This document shows positions 8,950 to 17,311 of a DNA stretch of 64,000 nucleotides, in pieces. The number at the start of each line of letters is the position of its first letter. The stretch's first letter is position 1. The translations under genes were made by a program, and so were the position numbers. This DNA is from Labilithrix luteola. GTDB lineage: Bacteria > Myxococcota_A > Polyangia > Polyangiales > Polyangiaceae. The notes under the pieces are model-generated. The model saw nothing but the letters and a program-made list of their open reading frames with translations. It was not told where the DNA came from and ran no database searches. Where the stretch lies: the NCBI RefSeq assembly GCF_001263205.1, contig NZ_CP012333.1, positions 11,265,501 to 11,329,500 of the forward strand, in the 5' to 3' direction.

Positions 8950-10755
8950 ATGGCGTCCCCCTCAGTTCCCCGAACCAGTCTCTCAATCAAAGGAGAGACG
9001 GTACAACGCATCTACGGCAACTACGTCCAAGGCCAGTATATTGTCAACCGTCGCTACCAGCGAAAGCTAGTTTGGTCCATCGAGGAAAAGCGGGCGTTCA
9101 TTGACTCGCTGCGCCAAGGCTTCCCCGTTCCGCTCATCCTCCTCGGCGAAGCATCGTTCGACAGCTCACCTTGTTTTGAAATTATCGATGGTCTACAGCG
9201 GCTCAACGCACTCACTTCGTTCATCGAAGGCGAGTTCGATCTAGACGGCCGCTATTTCGACCTAAAATCGATCCCAGAAACAAATGTGCCACTGGCGCAG
9301 GGGCATATGCACCAGAAGACCCCGATACTCTCCCAGCAAGAATGCGCGCGCATCGTAAGCTACGAGATAGCTAATTCCATATACCGGTTCCAGTCGGAAG
9401 CAGACATCGACGAGGTGTTTCGCCGCATCAACTCCAACGGCCGCCATCTGTCGAGGCAAGAGCTCCGACAAGCAGGCGCCACGGGCGTATTCGCGCAGCA
9501 GGTTCGACACCTGGCGACGCACATCAGGGGAGATGTCTCGGCTCGGGATAGGCTTAGACTCAGCGCAATGAAGGAAATAAGCATCACGAACAAGGACCTA
9601 CCCTATGGCATCAACGTCGAGAATCTTTTCTGGGTCAAGCACAAGATCCTTACACGTGAATACGTACGCGACTCACGCGATGAAGAGCTAATCGCCGACA
9701 TCATCTCATTCATGATCATGGATGACAAACCATCCTCCAACTCGGATGTCCTCGATTCATTTTTCGGGGTTGACACTGGAGACGACGGCGCGGCAAAGGA
9801 CCGGTTCGGCGAGATCGAATCCGCCGCAAAGAAGCGCGGAGAGGCAGCAATACGTCGAGAATTCTTGGCCGTTCATGACGCGATCCGATCGGCCCTCGAA
9901 TCAGCAAATCGCACCTTTAACGAACTAATACTGAGCGGTTCGGCCGCCCGAGCTCCTCGTTACTACCAAGCCGTATTTCTCGCCTTCAACAAGTTAATCA
10001 ATGAAGACGGGATGAAGATCAGCAAACCAAAGAAACTCATTGAGGCTCTCGACGGCTTACGAAACTCAATCAACATCAGCGAAGGTGGCAGCTGGAGCGC
10101 AGTTCAGCGACAGGACACGGTCAACACCATAGCAGGACGAATTCAGCCTGCATTCTCGAGACGGCGCGCGTCGGATCCGGCTACCGAGTCATGGGTGACG
10201 GAGTTCGAGAACATTCTACAGGCATCGAAGACGGAGAACGCGCTCTACGACTTCAAGATTGGCGTTCACGATCTAACTCCGGAAAAGTCCTTCAACGCGA
10301 ATGCCATGGCAAGCATTGGCTGCACAATCGCCGCAATCGCCAATCAAGGGCCCCATTCACGGGGATACGTACTCATCGGCGTCGCGGATTCTCCGGCCAG
10401 CGCAAAGAGACATGGCGACATCTACGGAAGCTCTCCCATCGACTGCAAAGGTTTCCATGTAACGGGTGTAGACGACGAATCGAGCGCGAAGTTCCCAAGC
10501 CTAGATCGATACATTCAGTTCTTCACTCAGCAGCTATCGAACCAGCCCCTCCCGAAGGGAATATTGAACCAAGTATCGCAAAAACTGCGTGCGATATCAT
10601 ATTTCGACAAGACCGTCATCGTCATAGAGATCGGTGCAACAAGCGAGCCCGTTGCATACGACAAAGAGATCTGGATTCGCCGAGGACCGCACAACCACAA
10701 ACTCAGCGCAGCGGAAGTCGTTGATCTAACGCTTCAGTTCATGCGCTCCGAGTAG
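8950..10755 (+). CDS. DUF262 (GmrSD N-terminal/ParB-like) protein fused to a Schlafen AlbA_2 domain
   Basis: The 601-residue protein has two recognisable parts. Residues about 20-180 are a DUF262 domain: YQRKLVWS (36-43) corresponds to the usual Q-R-x-x-V-W strand, EIIDGLQRLNALTSF (77-91) to the DGQQRLT nucleotide motif, and FRRINSNGRHLSRQELRQA (157-175) to the conserved iNxxGxxLxxqElR segment. Residues about 413-590 resemble an AlbA_2 (Schlafen-like, DNA/RNA-binding) domain: NALYDFKIG, an AIAN segment and GYVLIGVADS (472-481). DUF262 proteins occur in type IV restriction (GmrS) and other phage-defence loci, usually paired with a DUF1524 HNH nuclease; none is present here. Codon use is unlike the neighbours (many ATA, AGA and TTA codons; 24 of 60 bases are G/C at 10561-10620). 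Acquisition by transfer and a defence role are inferred. Confidence 0.85.
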   Translation: MASPSVPRTSLSIKGETVQRIYGNYVQGQYIVNRRYQRKLVWSIEEKRAFIDSLRQGFPVPLILLGEASFDSSPCFEIIDGLQRLNALTSFIEGEFDLDGRYFDLKSIPETNVPLAQGHMHQKTPILSQQECARIVSYEIANSIYRFQSEADIDEVFRRINSNGRHLSRQELRQAGATGVFAQQVRHLATHIRGDVSARDRLRLSAMKEISITNKDLPYGINVENLFWVKHKILTREYVRDSRDEELIADIISFMIMDDKPSSNSDVLDSFFGVDTGDDGAAKDRFGEIESAAKKRGEAAIRREFLAVHDAIRSALESANRTFNELILSGSAARAPRYYQAVFLAFNKLINEDGMKISKPKKLIEALDGLRNSINISEGGSWSAVQRQDTVNTIAGRIQPAFSRRRASDPATESWVTEFENILQASKTENALYDFKIGVHDLTPEKSFNANAMASIGCTIAAIANQGPHSRGYVLIGVADSPASAKRHGDIYGSSPIDCKGFHVTGVDDESSAKFPSLDRYIQFFTQQLSNQPLPKGILNQVSQKLRAISYFDKTVIVIEIGATSEPVAYDKEIWIRRGPHNHKLSAAEVVDLTLQFMRSE

Positions 10756-10843
10756 GAGCGAACCTAGAGTGTGTTGGTGGCTCTGTTGATCCGTGTGACT
10801 TCCTACCGGCGAGGACTACTGGCGACGCGATGGACACTGTGCG

Positions 10844-11395
10844 ATGCCTATCGAACGTGTGAAGCCTACGAAGACCGAGGAACCGCGTTCGCGGCCGGAG
10901 AAGCCGCCTGCCAGTTCATGACGCGCTTCACGAAAGCGAATCATTCGCTGTACTTCGAGTTCGTCGACGAAGAACGCGCACTCAGTCGCCTCGAAGCACG
11001 AGACGGTGCTCTCGTCGACTATCGGTGTCCATTGTCTTCGAGCACACGAACGACGGCGCCGCCCAGCTTGAACCACGTCGGCGCGAGCCTGACGGCATCA
11101 CGTTCGGGGCAGCGGACGTCGTCCCTCGAATGCTCCTCGCGACAGAGCTTTCGAGGCTCTCGCTCGGCGACGCGACGGTCGTTCCTTCGGAAGCGCCCCT
11201 CTCGACGCGGCGCGGCTCCGTGCGACGCTCGATCTCGGACAACGCGGCTCCATCGCCGTGGAGGTCGCGCCGCACGTGGGTTTCGTGCTCGTTCGTCACT
11301 CCTTGTCCTCCGTCGATGATCCGCTCGAGAGCTATCTAGCTTACGAGCCGCGGCTCTCGTTCGAGACAAACGGAGCATCGTTGCCTCGGATGTGA
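10844..11395 (+). pseudogene. frameshifted gene of unknown function (three apparent one-base deletions)
   Basis: No single frame spans this interval, but protein-like sequence passes from one frame to the next. It starts at ATG 10844 (MPIERVKPTKTEEP), changes frame near 10900-10919 (FMTRFTKANHSLYFEFVDEE), again near 11023 (VSIVFEHTNDGAAQ), and again near 11196-11203 (LDAARLRATLDLGQRG), ending at TGA 11393-11395. Every change is what a single lost base would cause. Restored, it would be about 184 residues, soluble and mixed alpha/beta. I do not recognise the family. It sits between the low-GC DUF262 gene and the alcohol dehydrogenase, whose ATG is 21 bases downstream. Confidence 0.6.
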
Positions 11396-11415
11396 CCATC
11401 GGTTACATTCGGCCC

Positions 11416-12453
11416 ATGGCAACGATGCGCGAGCTAACCTTCGTAGAGGCCGGGAAAGTCGAGTTTCGCGAGGCGCGTGTGCCGACGCTCGAAGGGCCTG
11501 GTGAGGCGCTCGTTCGACCGCTCGCCGTCTCTCGTTGCGATCTCGACTTCGTCTTCACGCAGGGCAAGGCTCCCGTCACTGGGCCCTTCCCGCTCGGTCA
11601 CGAGTGCATTGCCGAAGTCCTCGAGGTGGGAGATTCCGTTCGAAGCGTAGTGCCCGGCCAGCGCGTCATCGTTCCGTTCCAGATCAGCTGCGGAACGTGC
11701 GATGCCTGCACGAAGGGGTTCACCGGATCGTGTCGCACGGTGCCGAAGCTCTCGGCCTACGGCTTGGGGCCCTTGGGTGGCGGAACCGCGTTCGGCGGCG
11801 CGATCTCGGACGTGCTGCGCGTGCCTTACGCGGACGCGATGCTCGTGTGCCTGCCCGACGGCGTGAGTCCGATCGTCGCCGCCGCGCTCGGTGACAACGC
11901 CGTGGATGGCTTTCGTACCGTCGCCGCGGCTCTCGCACGCAATCCCGGCGCGAGCGTGCTCGTCGGTGGTGGCGGAGCGCCGAGCGTCGGGCTCTACGCG
12001 GTCGCGGCGGCACGCGCACTCGGCGCCTCGAACGTGGTGTACGTGGATCCCAACGACGGGCGTGCCGCCGTTGCCGAGAAGCTCGGCGCGAAGGCCGTTC
12101 GCGAGAAGTGCACGCCCGCCCTCCGCCTCGGACGGTTTCCCATCACCGTCGACGCCACCGCGCGCGAAGAGGGGCTCCGATTCCTCCTCGGAAGCACCGA
12201 GCCGGAAGGCACGTGCACGAGCGTCGGCATCTACTTCGCCGACGTCGCCCTCCCCCTCTTCGAGATGTATACTCGCGGCGTCACATTCGTCACCGGCCGG
12301 GTCCACGCGCGGCGTGAGATCCCGGCTGCGCTCGCGCTCGCCGCTCGAGGCCTGCTCGACCTTGCCCCTGTCGCGACCACGATCGCTGCGTGGGATGCCG
12401 CTCCTGAGGCCTGGATCCTTCCGGCGCCCAAGCTCGTCCTACATCGTACATGA
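11416..12453 (+). CDS. zinc-dependent alcohol dehydrogenase, MDR family
   Basis: This is a 345-residue medium-chain dehydrogenase. Catalytic zinc ligands are Cys 41 (SRCDLDF) and GHE (61-63). The structural zinc loop is Cys 92, 95, 98 and 106 (SCGTCDACTKGFTGSC). The Rossmann fold carries the glycine-rich VGGGGAPSVGLYAV and an acidic residue in VYVDPND, which suggests NAD rather than NADP. The substrate cannot be read from sequence. I chose ATG 11416, the natural family N-terminus, rather than a GTG at 11392 that overlaps the preceding broken gene. A short methyltransferase gene follows about 50 bases downstream on the same strand. Confidence 0.85.
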   Translation: MATMRELTFVEAGKVEFREARVPTLEGPGEALVRPLAVSRCDLDFVFTQGKAPVTGPFPLGHECIAEVLEVGDSVRSVVPGQRVIVPFQISCGTCDACTKGFTGSCRTVPKLSAYGLGPLGGGTAFGGAISDVLRVPYADAMLVCLPDGVSPIVAAALGDNAVDGFRTVAAALARNPGASVLVGGGGAPSVGLYAVAAARALGASNVVYVDPNDGRAAVAEKLGAKAVREKCTPALRLGRFPITVDATAREEGLRFLLGSTEPEGTCTSVGIYFADVALPLFEMYTRGVTFVTGRVHARREIPAALALAARGLLDLAPVATTIAAWDAAPEAWILPAPKLVLHRT

Positions 12454-12504
12454 TCGCGCCCGCTCGACGGCGGGTGGCGAAGTGTGCTTGATGAAGCGGT
12501 CCTC

Positions 12505-13098
12505 ATGCCAGATCCAAGTCCAATCGTCGTCGACGTACCGCCGCGCTTCCGCGTGGTCACCGCGCCCTGGAGCGATGCCGTCGATGCTCGCACGATCGTC
12601 CTGACCGAGAGCCGTGCGTTCGGCGACGGCCGTCACGAAACCACGCGCATGTGTCTCCAGGCGCTCGCCGTCTTCGCGCCGCGCAGGCAGTTCCGCCTCT
12701 TCGACGTCGGCAGCGGCTCCGGCATCCTGTCGATCGGAGCCGCGAAGCTCGGGGCAACGACGTTCGGAGTCGAAATCGACGACGAGGCGAACGCCGTCGC
12801 GCGCGAGAACGCTCGGCTGAGCGACGTCGAAGCGCGGACCACCTTCACCACGAGCTGGCCCGAGGGCACGTTCGAGTTCGTGGTCGCCAACATCCTCCGC
12901 GGCATCCTGCTCGATCTGGCCACGGAGATCGTCGACCGCATGGCTCCCGGTGGAACGCTCGTCCTCTCGGGGCTCGTCTCCACCGACGTCCCGGCGATCA
13001 TCGCGCGTTACTCGCCCTTGCTCCGCGGGCGACGGCCCGAGGTGTTCGAACGCGATGCGTGGCGGGCGCTCGTCTGGCGCCCGTCGCGCGACTCTTAG
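12505..13098 (+). CDS. PrmA-like methyltransferase, short form
   Basis: This 197-residue SAM-dependent methyltransferase resembles the catalytic domain of ribosomal protein L11 methyltransferase. The PrmA substrate-loop motif FGDGRHETTRMCLQAL, motif I DVGSGSGILSIGAAKLGA, an acidic EID and the ANILRGIL segment are all visible. It is about 90 residues shorter than E. coli PrmA because the N-terminal L11-recognition domain is reduced to a short strand region, so the substrate may not be L11. ATG 12505 (MPDPSP) is preferred over a TTG at 12484. Its stop overlaps that of the convergent kinase gene by four bases. Confidence 0.75.
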   Translation: MPDPSPIVVDVPPRFRVVTAPWSDAVDARTIVLTESRAFGDGRHETTRMCLQALAVFAPRRQFRLFDVGSGSGILSIGAAKLGATTFGVEIDDEANAVARENARLSDVEARTTFTTSWPEGTFEFVVANILRGILLDLATEIVDRMAPGGTLVLSGLVSTDVPAIIARYSPLLRGRRPEVFERDAWRALVWRPSRDS

Positions 13099-14483
13099 CG
13101 AACACTACGGCGCTCGGTCATCGTCGGCGCCGTCGACAACGCCACGCCCGCCGTCGGCGCGGAAAAGACACGCTGCACCAGGGTGGCGGCGGGCGGTGCC
13201 TCGAGGGCGTCGGCAATCGCCGCCAGCTCGCGGGCAAGCTCCGCGGCCGTCGGCCGTGCGTTCGCCTGCTTCTCGAGGCATCGATCCACGATGGTCCCGA
13301 GGGAGGGAGGTGCCGAAGGCACGACGGAACCTAGCGACGGCGGCCGCTCCGACACGTGCTGGAGGAGGTAGCTCGTCGCGTTGTTGCCATCGAACGGCCG
13401 CCTCCCCGTGAGCCATTCGAAGAGGACGATGCCGAGGCTGTAGACGTCGCTCGGCGGACCGACCGTCGAGGCGTCGAAGACCTGCTCGGGCGAGATGTAC
13501 TCCGGCGTTCCGACGAGCTCCCCGGTGCTCGTCACGCGAGGTGAGTCCTGTCCGATGTCGGCACCGTCACGAAGCTTGGCGATACCGAAATCGAATACCT
13601 TCACGCACGGGGGTTCGAGGCAAAGGAGAATGTTCGACGGCTTGACGTCGCGATGCACGACACCAAGCTCGTGCGCCGCCGCAAGCGCGTCGGCGATGAC
13701 CGCGCCGAGACGCGCGATCTCCGAAGGGTCCCCGGGGCCGGCTTCGAGCCTCTCGGAGAGTGTCTTGCCGCGCACGTATTCGAGGATCTGGTAGATGCGG
13801 CCATCCGCGCTGAGGTCGATGGCCAGGCTTCGAATGATGGCCGGATGCGCAACCGACGCCGCGGCCCGAGCTTCTCCGAGAAAGCGCTGGAGCAGCTGCG
13901 GAGTGGGCGGTGTTCTCGGGCTCAGCACCTTCACGGCCACGAGCTGCTCGGAAGCAAGGTCCTGGGCGAGGAAGACGGCGCCCATGCCTCCTTGACCGAG
14001 CTCGCAGACGATTCGAACGCGTCCGTCGATCTCTTCGCCGCTCGCGAGCAGCCCCGCGCTGCCGCCGTTCTGGGCGAGCTTTTCGAGCGCCGCCGCGAGC
14101 TCGTGTGACCGCTCGCGAACTTGCATGCGGAGTTGTGCGTTGAGTACATCGACCTCGCGGGCGCGCGCGACGATCTCCGAGACTTGCGCCGCGACCCGGG
14201 CCTCGAGCTCCTCGTTGAGTCGAACGAGCTCCTGCCTCGCAGCATCGAGCTCGGCGCTCTTCCGTTCGAGCTCGGCGTAGGCATTGGCCAGCGCGTCGTT
14301 CGTCGATGCCCAGAATGCCTGCTGGCGTGCGAGCTCGCGCTCGCGTCCTCGAATGCGCCAATATGCCTGTTCGAGCGCCTCGCCCTCCAGAACTGCGCCT
14401 CTCGGAGGCTCGTCGTTCGAGAAGAGCGCGTCGGGATCGAGGGCGATGCGCGACGGCGCTCCGCCTTTGGGGTCCGTGCTCAT
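13095..14483 (-). CDS. Ser/Thr protein kinase with N-terminal coiled coil
   Basis: This 462-residue cytoplasmic kinase has a long coiled coil at about residues 40-137 rich in Glu, Arg and Ala, followed by a Hanks-type kinase domain at about 155-420: glycine loop ELGQGGMGAVF, Lys 185, Glu 204, catalytic HRDVKPSN (277-284), DFG (298-300), and GTPEYISPEQ in the activation segment. There is no transmembrane helix or PASTA domain, so the coiled coil probably mediates dimerisation or partner binding. Its start overlaps the stop of the upstream unknown gene by four bases (ATGA), and a histidine kinase precedes that gene. The three probably form one signalling unit. Confidence 0.92.
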   Translation of the reverse strand: MSTDPKGGAPSRIALDPDALFSNDEPPRGAVLEGEALEQAYWRIRGRERELARQQAFWASTNDALANAYAELERKSAELDAARQELVRLNEELEARVAAQVSEIVARAREVDVLNAQLRMQVRERSHELAAALEKLAQNGGSAGLLASGEEIDGRVRIVCELGQGGMGAVFLAQDLASEQLVAVKVLSPRTPPTPQLLQRFLGEARAAASVAHPAIIRSLAIDLSADGRIYQILEYVRGKTLSERLEAGPGDPSEIARLGAVIADALAAAHELGVVHRDVKPSNILLCLEPPCVKVFDFGIAKLRDGADIGQDSPRVTSTGELVGTPEYISPEQVFDASTVGPPSDVYSLGIVLFEWLTGRRPFDGNNATSYLLQHVSERPPSLGSVVPSAPPSLGTIVDRCLEKQANARPTAAELARELAAIADALEAPPAATLVQRVFSAPTAGVALSTAPTMTERRSVR

Positions 14484-15052
14484 TTGAAGCGAATGTGGAA
14501 CGTGGAAGGGTCGGCAGCGTTGTCGACGTCCACGTAAGAGAGATCGCCCGCGCGCATGAGTCCGCCGATCAGAACGCCACGTTCGATCGTTCGATCGAAG
14601 GTCGTCGTGCTGTGGACCTCGGCGCGTCCTGCGTTTTCGTCGAGGCTGACGAGCGAGAAGTCCCCGACCTCGGCGGCCGGCCCGCGCACGACACTGTGAT
14701 AGCCGTTCGAGCCCGTCTGGAAGCCCAAAAAGTCGACACCACGCGTCACGATGCTTCGCCCCGGGCCATGCTCGTACCAGAGCGACATCATTTCGACACC
14801 GAGGCGTTCTTTGATCGGCTCGGGATTCGGAAAACGTCGCTCGATGGAGCGCACGGCGTCGAGAAAGCGCTGCGCCGGATACCAGGCTCCGAGCTCGGAG
14901 GCGATCAGCGAGTCCGCCTGCTCACCGAACAACACCTTGAGGTTCACGCACGCGTTTGCGAACGACCGAAGGAAGATCCCGGTGAGCTCGAGCTGGTTCG
15001 GACGCGCCCCTTCACGAGCGTCCCGAGTGGCCCCCTCCGCGATGCGCGACAT
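14480..15052 (-). CDS. unknown protein between two kinases, possible small sensory fold
   Basis: This is a 190-residue soluble protein. The N-terminal half is helical (GIFLRSFANACVNLKVLFGE, WYPAQRFLDAVRSIERRFPN). The C-terminal half is beta-rich and ends in GDFSLVSLDENAGRAEV, ERGVLIGGLMRAGDL and a final FHIRF strand. This pattern faintly resembles the small HNOB/V4R-like sensory folds, but I would not assign a family. It lies 44 bases downstream of a histidine kinase, and its stop overlaps the start of the Ser/Thr kinase, so it may be an adaptor or sensor linking them. Confidence 0.8.
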   Translation of the reverse strand: MSRIAEGATRDAREGARPNQLELTGIFLRSFANACVNLKVLFGEQADSLIASELGAWYPAQRFLDAVRSIERRFPNPEPIKERLGVEMMSLWYEHGPGRSIVTRGVDFLGFQTGSNGYHSVVRGPAAEVGDFSLVSLDENAGRAEVHSTTTFDRTIERGVLIGGLMRAGDLSYVDVDNAADPSTFHIRFK

Positions 15053-15096
15053 CAGGCCTCAATCTACCGTCTTCCACGCTCGTGAGATAGACGAGA

Positions 15097-16458
15097 TCAC
15101 GCTTCCGTCGCCGTCGGCAGTTCCACCTCGAAGCAGGTTCCCAGTCCGGCAGCGCCGGAGCGGACGGTGACGGTCCCCCGGTAGGCTTCGACGAGGCGCT
15201 TCACCGTGGCGAGGCCGAGCCCGAGTCCGGGCCGGGCACGGCTCATAGGCGCGCGAACGAAGGGCTCGAAGATCGTCTGCTCCATCCCCGTCGGAATACC
15301 GGGCCCGGTATCTTCGACCTGGATGCGAACACGATCGCCGACCAAGGCAGTCCGGACCACGACGCGCCGCTCCGACGTCGGACCGTCGACGACGAACTTG
15401 ATGGCGTTACGCATCAGGTTGCCGACGATGCTCGAGAGCGGCCCTTCGGGACACGCCACGAACGTCGCCGGGCACGGCTCGACGACGAGCTCGACGTGCG
15501 CGCGCTCGGCCTCCACGACGAAGTCGTTCGCGACCTCCGAGAGAACGTTGCAGACCACCGAGCTCGGATTCGTCTCCGGATGACCGCCGGCCCGGGCAAA
15601 GGCCAAGAGGCCGTCGATGATGCGATCCATCCGATCGGCGGTATTCGCCGTTCTCGCGAATTCGTCGACCACGTTCGGCTGATCGGCAAACCGCTTTTGC
15701 CCGGACTCCGCGCGTAGCGCGATGTTCGCGAGTGGGTTTCGCAGATCATGGGCAACGCGACCGGCGAAGATCTCGAGCTCGGCGGCCCGCTCTTCCGCCA
15801 GTCGACTCGCCTGTTCGCTGAGCCGCGCATGCCGGCGCGCGGCATTCACGGCGAGCACGAGGAGCACGCTGGCGAATCCTGCCGCCACCCCATCCAGCAC
15901 CGTCGAGACACGCTTGATGCGTCCGTCGGTGTCTTCGATGCGCTCGCTCTCCCGTTCGGCGTCTTCCAGCTGTCGTGCGGTGAGTCGCTCGATCGTGCCC
16001 TCGGCATCGAAGACCGCCTTTCGGCTCGGAATCTGCGTCGCGCCTCGCACGTCCCCTGCGTCGAGTAGCGTAGCGACACGCTCCATCGTCTCCTCGGCGC
16101 GACGGACATCCTGCTCGACGTCCCGTTCGAGCGCGGATTGCTCGCGTTCGGCCGGTTCCGTCTGGATACGGAGCCGCAAGAGGTTCGCATCCATCGAAGC
16201 GCGCAAGGCGTCGAAGCGCGAGCGATCGAAGCGGTCGCCTTGCTCGGCTTGTCCCAAGCTCATTCCCATTCGATGGAGATCGCCACGGACCAGGGAGAGA
16301 GCCTGGCTGCGACGGCCGAGTCTCTCGATACGCCCAGCGTGGCCGCGCAGGTCTCCCGCGGCCGAGACGCTGAGGACGTGGGACGCGACGAAGACGACGA
16401 CGATGAGCGGCACGACGAACGCGAGCCACTTGGCTGGAGAGAACGGCCGACGACCCAC
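15097..16458 (-). CDS. membrane sensor histidine kinase
   Basis: This 453-residue two-pass sensor kinase has a transmembrane helix at about 10-30, an extracytoplasmic helical sensor of about 155 residues, a second helix at about 187-207, a dimerisation helix with H box AGRVAHDLRNPL (His 237), and a catalytic domain with the N box NAIKFV, G1 EDTGPGIP and GLGLGLATVKRL. It probably autophosphorylates in response to an envelope signal. No response regulator is adjacent; instead an unknown protein and a Ser/Thr kinase follow in the same direction, suggesting a hybrid two-component and Ser/Thr kinase pathway. Confidence 0.93.
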   Translation of the reverse strand: MGRRPFSPAKWLAFVVPLIVVVFVASHVLSVSAAGDLRGHAGRIERLGRRSQALSLVRGDLHRMGMSLGQAEQGDRFDRSRFDALRASMDANLLRLRIQTEPAEREQSALERDVEQDVRRAEETMERVATLLDAGDVRGATQIPSRKAVFDAEGTIERLTARQLEDAERESERIEDTDGRIKRVSTVLDGVAAGFASVLLVLAVNAARRHARLSEQASRLAEERAAELEIFAGRVAHDLRNPLANIALRAESGQKRFADQPNVVDEFARTANTADRMDRIIDGLLAFARAGGHPETNPSSVVCNVLSEVANDFVVEAERAHVELVVEPCPATFVACPEGPLSSIVGNLMRNAIKFVVDGPTSERRVVVRTALVGDRVRIQVEDTGPGIPTGMEQTIFEPFVRAPMSRARPGLGLGLATVKRLVEAYRGTVTVRSGAAGLGTCFEVELPTATEA

Positions 16459-16584
16459 CGTGTCAGATTGGCTCGCGAGGCAACTTTCTCAAGCGCGGGC
16501 GAGCGCTTCGCACCGCGAGCTTCGAATTTTCGATTGCGGGGGCTTACATGCAACCTGGGGCGCTGAAGAACCAGCAACGCTCGC

Positions 16585-17060
16585 TCAATTCGGACATCCC
16601 GCCCCCTGCCATCGCTCGAGCAGAGCCTTGAGCACTGCCGGCTTCGCATTCGGAGGATCCGTCTCGTCACCCGTGGACGTCGGTTGCGCGAGAAACGATG
16701 ATACGCGGGCGCAGAACGCGTCCCGGTCGATGGAAGGCGCCCACGCGTGACACGTCGAACAGGCCTCGTCGTCACCGCGCACGCGCACGCTCGGGTCGGA
16801 CACGATCGAATGCAGGGTGTGCCCAGCCAAGGCAGCGCTCGCGTTCCCGAGTCTGATCGCTACCTCGCTTCCCGACGTTCGTTCCGTCATCGGACGCTCC
16901 CAGCCGAAGCCAGGATCGACCGCGTCGCTCGGCTCGACAGCGCTTGCGAGATTCCGCTCGTGAATGGCCCCGGTACGCTCGCATCGCCGCACGCCGTGAC
17001 GAACACGAACGCGCACGTGGACACCGTCGCGAGCTTCGCGACCAAAACGTGCATCGCCAT
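16585..17060 (-). pseudogene. CxxCH-containing lipoprotein, interrupted by one frameshift
   Basis: The start is well defined: GGGAGG lies a few bases before ATG 17060, followed by a signal peptide with lipobox FVTAC. The frame runs to about residue 40 (GPFTSGISQAL) and then stops. Protein-like sequence resumes in the next frame (VEPSDAVDPGFGWERPM) and continues to TGA 16585. One lost base near 16930-16940 would explain this. Restored, the product would be about 158 residues, with a CSTCH motif that could bind c-type heme, and a C-terminal helix ending in QGAGCPN. It may be a real pseudogene or a base-call error. Confidence 0.65.
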
Positions 17061-17167
17061 CCGACCTCCCTTGGTTCGAGTGGTTCGAGGCGACGCGACT
17101 ACGCACGTGCTGGGCCATCTCGCACGAGCGAACGATTCCTTGGCGTCCGCTCGCGCTTTCGGTGCCA

Positions 17168-17293
17168 CAGCGCAACGCAGTTGCGCTGATTGAAAAGTCA
17201 ACGGAGATCGCGACAGACTTGTGCAAAGGACCGTGGATTTCGGGGCCCTCGCCCATCGTGGGCCCCGAAATTCACGGTCCGTGCAAGTGGTCG
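17168..17293. repeat. ~125-base dispersed repeat, copy 1, with large hairpin
   Basis: This copy matches 62389-62514 over its whole length with few differences. Its left part has an inverted repeat, CAGCGCAAC-GCA-GTTGCGCTG (17168-17188). Its right part, 17228-17280, is a hairpin of two 21-base arms and an 11-base loop; the arms pair at 20 of 21 positions and the exception is a G-T (wobble in RNA). The hairpin begins about 30 bases beyond the stop of the PPOX gene on the minus strand, so it may serve as a transcription terminator or RNA 3'-end stabiliser. Confidence 0.85.
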
Positions 17294-17311
17294 CCGCAGT
17301 AGGAAACGCGC

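Noticed and set aside
10771..11319. An intact 182-residue gene after DUF262
   Set aside because: Only its middle part is protein-like; both ends become Ser/Arg-rich, and better protein sequence continues in other frames, so a frameshifted gene explains it better.
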